Source of the DNA: Mesorhizobium sp. LMG 17147
GTDB taxonomy: Bacteria; Pseudomonadota; Alphaproteobacteria; Rhizobiales; Rhizobiaceae
Reading direction: 5' to 3'
Assembly: GCF_024297145.1 (NCBI RefSeq)
Contig: NZ_JANCTC010000001.1
Location: forward strand, 682,001-746,000
Length of the DNA stretch: 64,000 nt
Position numbers and translations under genes: made by a program. Within the stretch, counting starts at the first letter, position 1; every line of letters starts with the position of its first letter. The notes under the pieces were generated by a model, which saw nothing but the letters and a program-made list of their open reading frames with translations, made no database searches and was not told the origin of the DNA. Of the stretch, positions 1-9,392 are shown piece by piece.

Positions 1-45
1 GGCGTAGCGTTCGAGCTCTTCGTCGGTAAGGGCGGCTGTGATCAT
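1..45 (-). CDS. moeB: MoeB/ThiF-type adenylyltransferase, N-terminal fragment
   Basis: Only the first 15 codons are in the window (MITAALTDEELERYA), running off the left edge. This N-terminus resembles MoeB/HesA/ThiF proteins, which adenylate the C-terminus of a ubiquitin-like sulfur carrier such as MoaD during molybdopterin synthesis. The ATG is preceded on the minus strand by an AAGG-containing stretch. It lies 77 bp downstream of recF in the same orientation, a neighbour order I recall for rhizobia. The call rests on 15 residues plus context and is tentative. The window also encodes a molybdoenzyme (soeA). Confidence 0.55.
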   Translation of the reverse strand, partial: MITAALTDEELERYA

Positions 46-122
46 CCCCGGAACCTTATAACGGAGGAAAAAACTTGTCAGGCATCAATACGTGCCGCTC
101 AGAAATGCGCCATGGCCGAAGG

Positions 123-1271
123 TCAAATGGTCGGCCTGACCTTACCGTGATCTACGGTCAGGAACTGCGCTCGTCCCTTGAGGCTGTCAAACAACGCGGC
201 ATCGGTCCCGGTCATGAAGGCCTGGCAGTTCAGTTCCTCCAGGATCGAGAACAAGGCCGCCCGTCGACCGCCGTCGAGATGGGCGGCAATCTCGTCGAGC
301 AGCAGGATCGGCGTCATGCCCGATATTTCGCCGGTTAGCCGCGCGTGCGATAAGACGATGCCGACCAGCAGCGCCTTCTGCTCGCCGGTCGAACAGAGCT
401 CGGCTGGCATCGCTTTGGGCCGGTGGCGCACCACGAGGTCGGTACGGTGCGGGCCGTCGAGCGTGCGCCCGGCGGTGCGGTCGCGGTCGCGCCCCTGGGC
501 AAGGGCGCGACGGAACCGTTCCTCCACGTCGACGGCCGGTAAAATACCGATTTCGCCTTCCAGTTCGCCCGAGATACCGATGTCGGCTTGCGGAAACGGT
601 CCGTCGCCGGGCAGCCGGTCGATCATGGCGGCGAGCAGGCGCACCAGTTCGGCACGCGCCGCGGCAATTGCCACGCCGGTCTCGGCCATTTGCATCTCGA
701 TTGCATCGAACCACGCACTGTCGCGCGAACCGTCGGCGAGCAGCCTGTTGCGGCCGCGCATTGCCTTTTCGTAGTCAAGCGCGCGCTGGCCGTGGCCGGG
801 ATCGATCGCAAGCACCAGCCGGTCGAGGAAGCGCCGACGATCGGCCGCCGGCCCGGGGAACAGGCCGTCCATAGCCGGTGTCAACCAGATCACGCGCAGC
901 CATTCCAGCATGTCTTCGGCTGAGCGTGCCGCCGCGCCGTTGATCCGCACTCGCCGGCCGCCTTCGCCGTCGCTGCCCGCTATTCCGGTACCGATCTCGA
1001 CCTGGCCTTCCGGCCCGTCAAGCCGGGCATGCAGCGCAAAGCCACCATCACCGCCTTCGCGCGCCACCTCGGCATAGGGTGCGCGGCGCAGGCCGCGGCC
1101 AGGCGTGAGCAGCGAGATCGCTTCAAGCAGATTGGTTTTTCCGGCGCCATTGTCGCCGGAAAAAACCACGGCGCCGGGATCAAGGTCGATTGCCAACGCC
1201 GCATAGTTGCGGAAATTCGTAAGTGTAAGCTTACTTATGTAGGTCTGCTGCGGTTTTGCAGATTTGGTCAC
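123..1271 (-). CDS. recF: DNA replication and repair protein RecF
   Basis: RecF is an SMC-like ATPase that loads RecA at single-stranded gaps with RecO and RecR. The 382-residue protein has the expected length. The Walker A motif GDNGAGKTN is at residues 39-47, just after the typical N-terminal KLTLTNFRNY segment. The C-terminal half carries the ABC-type signature region and a Walker B ending in LLLDEIAAHLD. The start codon is GTG and has only a weak ribosome-binding site. recF lies 26 bp downstream of dnaN, so it is probably cotranscribed with dnaN and read on towards moeB. The family assignment is secure; the exact start is less so. Confidence 0.95.
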   Translation of the reverse strand: MTKSAKPQQTYISKLTLTNFRNYAALAIDLDPGAVVFSGDNGAGKTNLLEAISLLTPGRGLRRAPYAEVAREGGDGGFALHARLDGPEGQVEIGTGIAGSDGEGGRRVRINGAAARSAEDMLEWLRVIWLTPAMDGLFPGPAADRRRFLDRLVLAIDPGHGQRALDYEKAMRGRNRLLADGSRDSAWFDAIEMQMAETGVAIAAARAELVRLLAAMIDRLPGDGPFPQADIGISGELEGEIGILPAVDVEERFRRALAQGRDRDRTAGRTLDGPHRTDLVVRHRPKAMPAELCSTGEQKALLVGIVLSHARLTGEISGMTPILLLDEIAAHLDGGRRAALFSILEELNCQAFMTGTDAALFDSLKGRAQFLTVDHGKVRPTI

Positions 1272-1297
1272 GACAGCAAGATGGCCCCGTTCGGGCC

Positions 1298-2416
1298 CTA
1301 CACCCGCATCGGCATCAGCACGTAGAGCGCCGTCTCGTCGGCCATATCGTGGATCAGCGTCGGGGAACCGGCATCCGCCAGCATGAACTTCGCCTCCGTG
1401 CCGGTCAGTTGCGCGGCAACGTCGAGCAGGTATTTGGCGTTGAAGCCGATCTCGATCGGATCAGACGAATAGTCGGCCGCCAGTTCCTCGGTGGCACTGC
1501 CCGAATCCGGGTTGTTGACCGCAAGCGTGACCTGTCCTTCGGCGATCGAAAGCTTCACCGCCCGGCCGCGTTCGGACGAAATGGTCGAAACGCGATCGAC
1601 AGCAGCGGCGAAACTCTGGCGATCGATAATCAGCTTCTTGTCGTTGCCGGTCGGAATGACGCGCTGGTAGTCCGGGAAAGTGCCGTCGATCAGCTTGGAG
1701 GTCAAGATAACGCTGCCGATGGTGAAACGGATCTTGGTGTCGGACAACTCGGTGGTGACTGCAACATCGGGATCGTCGACCAGCTTTTGCAGCTCGCTGA
1801 CCGTCTTTCGCGGGATGATGACGCCAGGCATGCCCTCAGAGCCTGCCGGCGCATCGATCTCGGCGCGCGCCAGCCGGTGGCCGTCGGTCGCGACAGAGCG
1901 CAGTTTCAGCTTGCCGCCGGCCTCGTGCGTGTGCAGATAAATGCCGTTCAGATAATAGCGCGTCTCCTCGGTCGAGATGGCGAACTGGGTCTTTTCGATG
2001 AGGCCCTTTAGTCCGACGGAATCGAGTCGGAAAATATGCGAGAACGACCCGGCTGAAAGTTCGGGAAAGTCGGACTGCGGCAGGCACTGCAGGCGGAAGC
2101 TCGAGCGCCCCGACGTCACCGTCATGGCGTTGCCGTCTTCGTCGGTCTTCAGCGCCACCTCCGCGCCGTCGGCAAGCTTGCGCACGATGTCGTAGAGCAG
2201 ATGCGCCGGGACCGTTGTCGCCCCGCCGCGTTCGACCTTTGCCGGCGTCGCTTCGGTCACCTCCAGGTCGAGGTCGGTCGCCTTCATTTCAAGGCTGGCC
2301 CCCTCGGCGCTGAGCAGCACGTTCGACAGGATCGGAATGGTGTTGCGCCGCTCGACCACGCGGTGAACATGGTTGAGAGACTTCAGGAGATTTGACCGTT
2401 CCAGGATAACACGCAT
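1298..2416 (-). CDS. dnaN: DNA polymerase III beta sliding clamp
   Basis: This is the processivity clamp of the replicative polymerase, a ring-shaped dimer with three similar folds per subunit. The 372-residue length is typical. The protein opens with MRVILERSNLLKSLNHVHRV and ends with the characteristic YVLMPMRV tail. It sits between dnaA (199 bp upstream) and recF (26 bp downstream), the classical dnaA-dnaN-recF order. The ribosome-binding site is weak. The dnaA-dnaN gap contains a hairpin, so dnaN may have its own promoter there. Confidence 0.97.
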   Translation of the reverse strand: MRVILERSNLLKSLNHVHRVVERRNTIPILSNVLLSAEGASLEMKATDLDLEVTEATPAKVERGGATTVPAHLLYDIVRKLADGAEVALKTDEDGNAMTVTSGRSSFRLQCLPQSDFPELSAGSFSHIFRLDSVGLKGLIEKTQFAISTEETRYYLNGIYLHTHEAGGKLKLRSVATDGHRLARAEIDAPAGSEGMPGVIIPRKTVSELQKLVDDPDVAVTTELSDTKIRFTIGSVILTSKLIDGTFPDYQRVIPTGNDKKLIIDRQSFAAAVDRVSTISSERGRAVKLSIAEGQVTLAVNNPDSGSATEELAADYSSDPIEIGFNAKYLLDVAAQLTGTEAKFMLADAGSPTLIHDMADETALYVLMPMRV

Positions 2417-2529
2417 GACGAAACAGGCTCGCTTGAATGAATGAACGGGTCTCCGGCAAGCGGCGCCCCGCGAAAGGTCTGAACAGGCTCAGAATCTGCG
2501 TAAACTGACAGGAAAAACCCGGCAAACGC

Positions 2530-2567
2530 AAGCCCGCGCCACCGGTTCGGACCGGCTGCGCGGGCTT
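2530..2567 (-). terminator. Hairpin between dnaA and dnaN
   Basis: A 10-bp perfect stem (AAGCCCGCGC pairing with GCGCGGGCTT) encloses a second short CCGGT/ACCGG stem. It lies 50 bp beyond the dnaA stop codon. On the minus strand the stem is followed by TTGCGTTTG rather than a clean T-run, so it may act as a weak terminator or attenuator separating dnaA from dnaN rather than a strong one. Confidence 0.5.
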
Positions 2568-2615
2568 TCTAGGCATAAAAAGGCCGAAGTCCGCGAGCCG
2601 GCGTTTTTCGGGCCA

Positions 2616-4163
2616 TCAGGCCTGGTCGTTGATCAGCCTTCTCAGCAATTCGAGTTCCTGCGCCAGTGTGTTGTCGGCACCGGAAAGATCCTCGATCTTG
2701 CGCACCGCATGCAGCACGGTCGTATGGTCGCGGCCGCCGAAACGCCGCCCGATCTCCGGCAGCGAGCGCGGCGTCAACACCTTCGACAGATACATAGCGA
2801 CCTGCCGCGGCTTGACGATGGTGCGTGTGCGCCGGTTGGACAGCAGTTCGGTCTTCGACACGTTGTAGTGGCGCGCGACGATGCGCTGGATGTCCTCGAT
2901 ACGCACCCGCTTGGGTTCGCCCGAACGATAGATGTGGCCAAGGATCTCATCGATGCGGTCGATGGTGATCTGCGGTTCGAAGGATTGGCGAAACAAAAGC
3001 TGGTTGAAGGCACCTTCGAGCTCGCGCCCGCTGCCGGTCACCGTGCGGGCGACGTGGTTGAGGATCTCTTCGGAAATATCGAGCGACGCATCGTCGAGCT
3101 TGGCGGTGGCAAGCCTGAGCTTGAGCATACCGATGCGCATGGCGAAATCCGGGGCTGACATTTCCAGCGCGACGCCGCCGTTGAGGCGCGAGCGGACGCG
3201 AGGCTCCAGCGACTCCAATTCCGACGGCGGCCGGTCGGCAGCGACCACCACTTGCTTGGCGCTGTCGAGCAGCATGTTGATCAAATGGCAGAATTCGTGC
3301 TGGATCGACTTGCCCTGCAGGAACTGCATGTCGTCGATGATGAGGAGGTCGATGTCGCGCAGCTGTTCTTTCAACGTCAGTGCGTTGTTGTCGCGGATCG
3401 CGGTGGCGAACCGCCACATGAAATACTCAGCCGTCAGATAGACGACCCGCGATTTCGGATTCTGCTTCAGCGATTCTGCGGCGATCGCCTGCAACAGATG
3501 CGTCTTGCCCAGTCCGACCGTCGCGTGAAGAAAGAGCGGATTGAAACGCACCGCGCTCGACTGCGATTCCGCGACCGCCTTGGCGGCGGCAAAAGCCACT
3601 CGGTTCGATGGTCCTTCGATGAAGGAGGTGAAAGTGTAGCGTGGATCGAGCGGCGAACCGAGAACATTGTGCCGGAACTCGGTTTCTGCCGGCATCCCCG
3701 GGCGGGGTGCCGGGACCCGTTCGACCCTGCTGGGGCTCGCCGTGCCCGCAGAGAGCGCGGTTTGCGTCTGCCTGGTCATCTTGCGCGCCGGCGCCACTTC
3801 TGGCTCGACGCTGTTGCGGCCCTGCCGTGTGGCGGTGCGAACCACGATCTCGATCTTGAGGATCTCCGGATCCTCGTGCTTCCACAACTCGGTGATAAGA
3901 TCGAGATAGTGGCCGTTGATCCATGAACGCAGGAATGCGGTTGGCACTGAGATGCGGACAATACCCTTAGAGGATTCAGCGACCTTCATGCGCCCGAACC
4001 AGCTCGAATAGACCTCGGTTCCCAGACGCGCCTTCAACTGGGCCTTGACCCGATCGAACTTCTGTTCAGCTTCATTGGAAGCCGCCATGTCGTTCCTTCC
4101 GACTAACGTTCCAGGAAATGGGAGGTCGCCTGTAAGCTCCCTTTCGATGCCGCCGCTCTGCAT
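2616..4163 (-). CDS. dnaA: Chromosomal replication initiator DnaA
   Basis: DnaA binds DnaA boxes and melts the origin. The chosen start gives 515 residues. Domain I begins about residue 35 ([12 protein letters not shown]), a variable linker follows, then the AAA+ domain with P-loop ATVGLGKTH near residues 214-222 and the Walker B-type [10 protein letters not shown]. The C-terminal DNA-binding domain carries the signature [12 protein letters not shown]. Two starts are plausible and both have good ribosome-binding sites: the ATG at 4163 (AAGGAAC upstream) and the ATG at 4088 (GGAAGGAAC upstream), which gives 490 residues and matches the usual family N-terminus better. The first glycines of the canonical GGVGLGKT P-loop are Ala-Thr here. 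Upstream DNA has DnaA-box-like, CtrA-like and GANTC sites, suggesting cell-cycle control. Confidence 0.97.
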   Translation of the reverse strand: MQSGGIERELTGDLPFPGTLVGRNDMAASNEAEQKFDRVKAQLKARLGTEVYSSWFGRMKVAESSKGIVRISVPTAFLRSWINGHYLDLITELWKHEDPEILKIEIVVRTATRQGRNSVEPEVAPARKMTRQTQTALSAGTASPSRVERVPAPRPGMPAETEFRHNVLGSPLDPRYTFTSFIEGPSNRVAFAAAKAVAESQSSAVRFNPLFLHATVGLGKTHLLQAIAAESLKQNPKSRVVYLTAEYFMWRFATAIRDNNALTLKEQLRDIDLLIIDDMQFLQGKSIQHEFCHLINMLLDSAKQVVVAADRPPSELESLEPRVRSRLNGGVALEMSAPDFAMRIGMLKLRLATAKLDDASLDISEEILNHVARTVTGSGRELEGAFNQLLFRQSFEPQITIDRIDEILGHIYRSGEPKRVRIEDIQRIVARHYNVSKTELLSNRRTRTIVKPRQVAMYLSKVLTPRSLPEIGRRFGGRDHTTVLHAVRKIEDLSGADNTLAQELELLRRLINDQA

Positions 4164-4542
4164 GATCGAGTTCCTTGTCTCTTGTACCTGTTTTCCGCCG
4201 GGGATGCGCCTCCTGCATCCATGTTTCCGGCGACCGTGTCTTCGCTGCGACACCATCGCCGCCGCCGGCTGATGAATCGCCTCGTTGTCGGTCCGGCGCC
4301 GAAGCGCCGATCCGCTTTGGTCATGTCAGGGCAACAAAATGCCGTCCGGCGAAAAACCGCCGGCGCACCGTCGACCTGCCATGTACAATTACGCCAGTCC
4401 CCTACCGTATCGAAAAGACAAACCAACCCCGTCCGCGGAGTTGAATCCGCGCTGTAAACTCTGCCAATTTGAGCTGGCCGGTTTCAGGCTGGTCAAGGGC
4501 CAAGGGCCCATCCCTTCGATGGACAGACATTACCGAAATCGC

Positions 4543-4551
4543 TGTGGATAG
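4543..4551 (-). promoter_or_regulatory. DnaA-box-like 9-mer
   Basis: TGTGGATAG matches the reverse complement of the DnaA box TTATCCACA at 8 of 9 positions. It lies about 380 bp upstream of the longer dnaA start and could mediate autoregulation or origin function. Confidence 0.4.
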
Positions 4552-4564
4552 GGCAAGGCCACCC

Positions 4565-4579
4565 CTAACGGATTTTTAA
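4565..4579. promoter_or_regulatory. CtrA-like binding site next to a CcrM GANTC site
   Basis: CTAA-N7-TTAA matches the alphaproteobacterial CtrA consensus TTAA-N7-TTAA at 7 of 8 defined bases. A GAATC methylation site follows at 4581-4585. Both sit upstream of dnaA. The match is to a short motif and could be fortuitous. Confidence 0.4.
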
Positions 4580-4759
4580 GGAATCTGACTAGCAAGGGAC
4601 GTTTCGAACGCCATGCTGCAATAGTTGATTTTGACAAAGCCATTGTGATTCAAACCCTTTTCCGGCGAATATGAAAAAGGCCACACAACGCGAAATTTTC
4701 TGAAATAATTCACTTGACAGCCAATTGTCGCCTATCGGCCGCAGCTGATGTGAACAAGC

Positions 4760-4768
4760 TGTGGATCA
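4760..4768 (-). promoter_or_regulatory. DnaA-box-like 9-mer
   Basis: TGTGGATCA matches the reverse complement of the DnaA box TTATCCACA at 8 of 9 positions. It lies in the AT-rich half of the rpsT-dnaA gap. Confidence 0.35.
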
Positions 4769-4943
4769 CCATCGGTAAGCTTATGAAAAGAAACGGAAAT
4801 CCGTGACGCTCGGAAATTTTCGTATTGGCGGTTTCGAAGGCTCCGAATATGAGCGGGCATGTATATGCCGGCAAAGCATTTCGAACTTTGAAATGCTCGC
4901 GGAGCGCCATTTTGCGGGCTTTCTTTTAAGTACTTGCCGGCAA

Positions 4944-4974
4944 ACGAAAAAACCCGGCGCGATTGGCCGGGTTT
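4944..4974 (-). terminator. Rho-independent terminator of rpsT
   Basis: A perfect 9-bp stem (AAACCCGGC / GCCGGGTTT) with a 7-nt loop is followed on the minus strand by a run of T residues (TTTTTTCG). It begins 28 bp beyond the rpsT stop codon, so it ends the rpsT transcript and insulates dnaA. Confidence 0.9.
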
Positions 4975-5002
4975 GAAGTAGCGCAGTTCTGGAATGGATA
5001 TA

Positions 5003-5269
5003 TCAGGCTGACAGCACCTTGACCCGTTGGGCCAACCGCGACACCTTGCGCGATGCCGTGTTCTTGTGCACCACGCCCTTGGTCGCGGCGCGCATCAGTT
5101 CCGGCTCGGCCACCTTGAAGGCAGCCTGTGCGGCCGCCTTGTCGCCAGCCGCGAGCGCCTCTTCGACCTGGCGGATGTAGGTTCGGACGCGGGAGCGGCG
5201 GTTCTTGTTGATCGCTGCGCGACGGGCGATCTTGCGCGTTGCCTTTTTGGCCGAGGAGGTATTGGCCAT
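5003..5269 (-). CDS. rpsT: 30S ribosomal protein S20
   Basis: S20 binds the 5' domain of 16S rRNA in small-subunit assembly. The 88-residue product starts [13 protein letters not shown] and is lysine/arginine-rich and helical throughout, as expected. The ATG at 5269 was chosen over an upstream in-frame start because the mature protein always begins near this MANTxSAKK motif and a GAGAGG ribosome-binding site precedes it. A strong terminator follows. Its position between an enoyl-CoA hydratase gene and dnaA is conserved in Rhizobiales. Confidence 0.97.
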   Translation of the reverse strand: MANTSSAKKATRKIARRAAINKNRRSRVRTYIRQVEEALAAGDKAAAQAAFKVAEPELMRAATKGVVHKNTASRKVSRLAQRVKVLSA

Positions 5270-5428
5270 GGTGCCTCTCTTCTGATCTGGTGGGCGCTTG
5301 CGGGATACCGCGGGGCGCAAAAAACAAACGGGCAGCCACAGGGCCGCCTCGGTTGTTGCGGCTTATAGTTCAGCTTTTCCGGCACGTCAACGCTGCAGTG
5401 TTTTCTTTTTGACCGGTGCCTCGTCATC

Positions 5429-6202
5429 TCATCGGTTCGTGAAATTCGGCTTCCGCTTGCCGGTGAAGGCCGCCATGCCTTCCTTCTGGTCATCCAGCGC
5501 AAACAGCGAATGAAACAGCCGGCGCTCGAACCGCAGACCCTCGGTGAGCGTCGTCTCATAGGCGCGGTTGACGGCCTCCTTCGCCATCATCACCGACGGC
5601 AAGGAAAAATCGGCGATCTTCGCTGCTGCCTTAAGTGCTTCCTCGATCAACTCGCCGGCTGGCACGACGCGCGAGACAAGACCGGAACGCTCGGCCTCGG
5701 CTGCGTCCATCATTCGTCCCGTCAGGCACATATCCATTGCCTTCGACTTGCCGACAAAGCGGGTCAGGCGCTGCGATCCGCCCATGCCGGGCATGACGCC
5801 CAGCGTGATCTCGGGTTGGCCAAACTTGGCGGTGTCGGCGGCGATGATGAAGTCGCACATCATCGCCAGTTCGCAGCCGCCCCCCAGCGCATAGCCCGCC
5901 ACCGCCGCGATGATCGGCTTTCGTGCCCGCGTAAATTCTTCCCAGCCGACGAAGAAATCCTGCACATAAGCATCCACGTAGGAGATCGACTGCATTTCCT
6001 TGATATCGGCACCTGCCGCGAAAGCCTTCTCCGAACCAGTGATGACCATGGCGCCAATGTCGGCATTGGCGCCCATGCTGTTCACCGAGGCGACCAGTTC
6101 CGCCAGCACTTGTGAATTCAGCGCGTTGAGCGCCTGCGGCCGGTTCAGCGTAATCAGCCCGACCTTGCCGCGGGTTTCGACGATGATGGTTTCATAGCCC
6201 AT
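5429..6202 (-). CDS. Enoyl-CoA hydratase (crotonase family)
   Basis: Hydrates trans-2-enoyl-CoA to 3-hydroxyacyl-CoA in beta-oxidation, in the cytoplasm. The 257-residue length is typical of single-domain hydratases. Oxyanion-hole segments AAGADIKEM (62-70) and [10 protein letters not shown] (105-114) are present. Both catalytic glutamates can be placed: Glu111 in GGGCE and Glu131 in [12 protein letters not shown]. It thus contrasts with the crotonase at 54741-55490, which lacks the first. It lies 24 bp downstream of mutM and 159 bp upstream of rpsT on the same strand, probably cotranscribed with mutM. Confidence 0.93.
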   Translation of the reverse strand: MGYETIIVETRGKVGLITLNRPQALNALNSQVLAELVASVNSMGANADIGAMVITGSEKAFAAGADIKEMQSISYVDAYVQDFFVGWEEFTRARKPIIAAVAGYALGGGCELAMMCDFIIAADTAKFGQPEITLGVMPGMGGSQRLTRFVGKSKAMDMCLTGRMMDAAEAERSGLVSRVVPAGELIEEALKAAAKIADFSLPSVMMAKEAVNRAYETTLTEGLRFERRLFHSLFALDDQKEGMAAFTGKRKPNFTNR

Positions 6203-6226
6203 GCTTTGCTCCTCCTCGCTTCTGGT

Positions 6227-7117
6227 TTAAGCCTGACAGGCCCGGCAGTGGAAAGTCGAACGACCGCTTTGCACGATACGCTCGATGTGGCCGCCACAAC
6301 CAGGCTTGGAGCAGGCTTCGCCCTCGCGATCGTAAACCGCGAAGGAATGCTGGAAGTAGCCCAGCGATCCATCGGTCTGCATATAGTCGCGCAACGACGA
6401 GCCGCCGGCGGCGATCGCATCGGCGACGACCGAGCGGATAGCTTCGGCCAGGCGTTCGCTCTGCTCTTTGGCTTTCTTGCCGGCTCTCGCGAGGGTGCCC
6501 GCTTCGCGCAGCGGCGACAGGCCGGCCCGCCAAAGCGCTTCCGAGACGTAGATATTGCCTAGCCCGGCAATTAGCCTCTGGTCCAGAAGTGCCGCTTTCA
6601 GCGGTGACTTGCGACCTTTCAGCAACGAAGCGAGCAGCGTGCCGTCCAGTGCGTTGCCTGTAGGCTCGACGCCTAATCCCGCCAGCATCGGATGCATGTC
6701 GGGCTCGCCTTCCGAAAACAGCATGAACCCGAAGCGGCGCGGGTCGTTGAAGATCACGCGAGAGCGGACGCCGGCAGGGGATGCGATGTCGAAGACGACG
6801 TGATCGTGAGCAGTGTTTTTCGAACGTTCGTGGTGGAACGCGCCGGGCGTTGCGCTCTCGTCGGCCGTTTCGATGCGAAACGAACCCGACATGCCGAGAT
6901 GGCAGATCAGAACCGGGCCGTTGTCCATGTGCATTGTCAGATATTTGGCACGGCGGCCGAGCGCCGCAATCGTCTTGCCGGTCAGCCGCTCCGAAAATCT
7001 CTCAGGGAACGGAAACCGCAAATCCGGCCGGCGTGCCTCGACGTCGACAATGCGGGCACCTTCAAGGGCCGGCTGCAGACCGCGCCTGACTGTCTCGACC
7101 TCCGGCAGCTCAGGCAT
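6227..7117 (-). CDS. mutM: Formamidopyrimidine-DNA glycosylase
   Basis: Bifunctional glycosylase/AP lyase that removes 8-oxoguanine and formamidopyrimidines. The ATG at 7117 gives MPELPEVET, in which Pro2 is the N-terminal nucleophile and Glu3 the catalytic acid. A GTG two codons upstream is in frame but would bury the nucleophile, so it is rejected. The H2TH region is near [12 protein letters not shown]. The C-terminal zinc finger is seen as C-x4-C (ACSKPGC) and the closing FHCRAC. The start codon overlaps the last codons of deoB by 8 bp, suggesting translational coupling. Confidence 0.96.
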   Translation of the reverse strand: MPELPEVETVRRGLQPALEGARIVDVEARRPDLRFPFPERFSERLTGKTIAALGRRAKYLTMHMDNGPVLICHLGMSGSFRIETADESATPGAFHHERSKNTAHDHVVFDIASPAGVRSRVIFNDPRRFGFMLFSEGEPDMHPMLAGLGVEPTGNALDGTLLASLLKGRKSPLKAALLDQRLIAGLGNIYVSEALWRAGLSPLREAGTLARAGKKAKEQSERLAEAIRSVVADAIAAGGSSLRDYMQTDGSLGYFQHSFAVYDREGEACSKPGCGGHIERIVQSGRSTFHCRACQA

Positions 7118-8351
7118 GGCCACCTATCGTGGCATGGAAGGAGGTGCCGTGACGGCCGCGCGCCAGCCCGAGATGTTCGGCCACGGTTTCGCCGATGTCG
7201 GCAAATGTCATCCTCAGTCCGATGTCTGCGCCTTTGAAACCCGGCCGTGTCCCGATAACCGGAATCCGCTCGCGCGTGTGGTCGGTGCCGCGCCACGTCG
7301 GATCGTTGCCGTGATCTGCGGTCAAAATGAGCAGATCGCCTGACCTCAGCCGTGCGAATGCCTCGGGCAGGCGCCGGTCGAAAGCTTCAAGTGCGGCGGC
7401 ATACCCCGCAACGTCGCGCCGATGCCCGAACTCGGTGTCGAAATCGACAAAGTTCGCGAAGACGAGGTCGCCGTCGCGGGCGTCTTCCATGGCGCCAAGC
7501 GCTTTGTCGAACATCGCCATGTTGCCGGCAGCCTTGCGGACTTCCGAGATGCCCCGGTGGGCGAAAATGTCGCCGATCTTGCCGACCGCGATAACCCGGC
7601 TGCCGCGCGCCGTCAGCCGGTCGAGCAGCGTCGGTTCCGGCGGCGGTACGGCATAGTCGCGACGATTATGCGTTCGCTCGAACGTGGCGGCGGTTTCACC
7701 GATGAACGGCCGTGCTATGACGCGGCCGATATTCAGCGGATCGACGAGCCTGCGCACCACCTTGCAGAACTCGCAAAGCCGTTCCAGGCCGAAATGAACC
7801 TCATGCGCGGCGATCTGCAGGACGGAGTCGATCGAGGTGTAGCAGATCGGCTTGCCGGTGCGGATATGGTCCTCGCCGAACCGTTCGATAATCTCGGTGC
7901 CCGGAGCATGGCAATTGCCGAGGATGCCAGGCACCTTCCCTTCACGCACCATTGCTTCGGTCAACTCGGCCGGAAAGGCGGGAATCGCGTCCGGGAAGTA
8001 ACCCCAGTCGAAACGGACCGGCAGGCCGGCTATTTCCCAATGGCCCGATGGCGTGTCCTTGCCGCTCGAAACCTCTTGGGCCGCGCCGTGAAAGGCGGCG
8101 GCAAGCGGCGCACTGCCGGCATTCTCGAATCTGAAACCCGTCGCCGTTGCCGCGGCCTGGCCGAGGCCGAGCGAAAGCATGTTTGGTACAAGAAGGGGCC
8201 CGTCACGCAGGCCTTCGCGATCGGCGCGGCCTTCTGCGCAGGCCCGCGCGATGTGTGCGAACGTATTGGAGCCGGTGTCGCCATAGCGTTCGGCATCGGC
8301 CGCGCCGCCGATGCCGAAGGAGTCGAGGACAAAAAGGAAGGCGCGTGCCAT
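7110..8351 (-). CDS. deoB: Phosphopentomutase
   Basis: Interconverts (deoxy)ribose 1-phosphate and 5-phosphate in nucleoside catabolism. It is an alkaline-phosphatase-superfamily metalloenzyme. N-terminal metal ligands are in VLDSFGIG, the phosphorylated threonine lies in [11 protein letters not shown], and C-terminal ligands are in [13 protein letters not shown] and [15 protein letters not shown]. The start at 8351 gives [17 protein letters not shown] and 413 residues. In-frame ATGs at 8363 and 8366 are possible but add non-conserved residues. Its 3' end overlaps mutM. Other deo genes are not in the window. Confidence 0.95.
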   Translation of the reverse strand: MARAFLFVLDSFGIGGAADAERYGDTGSNTFAHIARACAEGRADREGLRDGPLLVPNMLSLGLGQAAATATGFRFENAGSAPLAAAFHGAAQEVSSGKDTPSGHWEIAGLPVRFDWGYFPDAIPAFPAELTEAMVREGKVPGILGNCHAPGTEIIERFGEDHIRTGKPICYTSIDSVLQIAAHEVHFGLERLCEFCKVVRRLVDPLNIGRVIARPFIGETAATFERTHNRRDYAVPPPEPTLLDRLTARGSRVIAVGKIGDIFAHRGISEVRKAAGNMAMFDKALGAMEDARDGDLVFANFVDFDTEFGHRRDVAGYAAALEAFDRRLPEAFARLRSGDLLILTADHGNDPTWRGTDHTRERIPVIGTRPGFKGADIGLRMTFADIGETVAEHLGLARGRHGTSFHATIGGHA

Positions 8352-8510
8352 CGAAAGGTTCATCATTGCCTGTGTGTTGGCTCAGACATAGGGTTCCGCG
8401 CCGCCATTGGCAATTCGGAAACCCAAACAGCACGGTTGGCATGCTGGTCCCGGAGAGACGAATCGCGGCATGGTCGATCGGCGGATGGAAATGCGCGGCG
8501 CGGAGCTCGC

Positions 8511-8687
8511 ATGAGGCTTGCCCTGACAGCATTCGCCGCCGTACTGGCTTTGCTGCTGGAGGGGTCTTGCGCAAACCTGGCGCGCGCCGATTGGCGCTAT
8601 GTTATCGGAACGTTCCGTATCGGTATCGTCGCCGAACCGTTGCCGGTCCGGGGGACGATGTACCGGCTGCAGCCATCGTGCGTCTAG
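8511..8687 (+). pseudogene. 58-residue remnant resembling the N-terminus of a PhnD-type periplasmic binding protein
   Basis: The reading frame has a GGAG ribosome-binding site 6 nt before ATG, a clear signal peptide (hydrophobic core to about residue 20, then ARADW) and a segment WRYVIGTFRIGIVAEP. From memory, this is how some PhnD/SsuA-like phosphonate or phosphate binding proteins begin. The expected 250-residue remainder is missing: after residue 43 the sequence becomes LPVRGTMYRLQPSCV and stops. It sits alone between deoB and the pilus genes. I read it as a truncated gene left by a deletion; a genuine small exported peptide is the alternative. The rest of the 8352-8740 gap shows nothing recognisable. 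Confidence 0.4.
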
Positions 8688-8740
8688 TCTCGGCCCGCGG
8701 GTGCAAGCAATAGCAACAGACCGTTAGCGGGCTTCAGGCG

Positions 8741-9379
8741 TCAGCAATCGCTGCACGGAATGGTCGGGCTCCTGCGCGGCCGCAGATAATAAGTTTCCGC
8801 CATCGATATCGAATTGAAGACCGAGCTCAACCCGAACCGGCTTTGGCCGTCCGCCGACCAGGTGATAATTGGCTTGTAGGCGAGATCGCTCTCGACCCGA
8901 ATGAGGAAAGTGCCTTTGATCTTGAGCGCGCTCGGGACCGTTGTGGTGGAATCCTTGACAGCGTCGAGACTAGAGACGCCATCCACCAGTTTGCGCGACC
9001 ACACGACCAGGACTTTCGGCGTCGTCTCGTTCGTCACCTGTATCGCCGTGATAATGATCTTCGGTTTCGAGCGGTTGTACGGCTGGAGCGTGGAACTGCC
9101 GATCGCCATGATGGCATCGACATCGGCCGCCTTGATGGTCTGCTGCTGTGTGACGAGGTCCGCTACCATGCTGCCGATGCGGCTGACCTTCTTGCTGGTC
9201 TCGATGGCTTGCGAGGCCTCCATTGTCATAAAGTACATGATCAACAGGACAGGCACGATGAGGGCAAACTCGACGGCCGCAATACCGCGGCGGTCCGAGC
9301 AAAGCCGGACCGCTCTTGTACAAATCCCTGCGATGCCCAGTTGTGCCCCCGCACGAATCATGGCTTTTGCCCTTTTCAA
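8741..9379 (-). CDS. TadE/TadG-family pilus assembly pseudopilin
   Basis: A 212-residue protein whose N-terminus contains RRGIAAVEFALIVPVLL, the processing-site-plus-hydrophobic-helix motif of TadE/TadG/TadF minor pseudopilins. Such proteins are cleaved by the prepilin peptidase and act in Flp pilus assembly at the inner membrane. The remainder is a predicted periplasmic domain of beta-rich character, ending in an unusual CSDC tail that could form a disulfide. It is 13 bp downstream of tadE in the same direction, in the minus-strand arm of the Tad locus. TadG proper is usually longer with a von Willebrand domain, absent here, so I keep the general family name. Confidence 0.8.
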   Translation of the reverse strand: MKRAKAMIRAGAQLGIAGICTRAVRLCSDRRGIAAVEFALIVPVLLIMYFMTMEASQAIETSKKVSRIGSMVADLVTQQQTIKAADVDAIMAIGSSTLQPYNRSKPKIIITAIQVTNETTPKVLVVWSRKLVDGVSSLDAVKDSTTTVPSALKIKGTFLIRVESDLAYKPIITWSADGQSRFGLSSVFNSISMAETYYLRPRRSPTIPCSDC

Positions 9380-9392
9380 GCGACTAGGTGGT

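Larger units (their letters stand above)
4164..4943 (-). promoter_or_regulatory. dnaA upstream region, possible origin-like or cell-cycle promoter region
   Basis: This roughly 780-bp stretch between dnaA and the rpsT terminator has no convincing gene. It is more AT-rich than its surroundings from about 4560 to 4900. It contains two near-consensus DnaA boxes (4543-4551, 4760-4768), one CtrA-like site (4565-4579) and three GANTC sites (4443-4447, 4581-4585, 4647-4651). It must hold the dnaA promoter. Whether it also acts as oriC cannot be decided here: in Caulobacter and, as I recall, Sinorhizobium the origin lies near hemE, not dnaA. Confidence 0.5.

Noticed and set aside
4710..4910. A 66-codon minus-strand frame between rpsT and dnaA
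   Set aside because: No ribosome-binding site or family match; lies in the AT-rich regulatory region downstream of a strong terminator.
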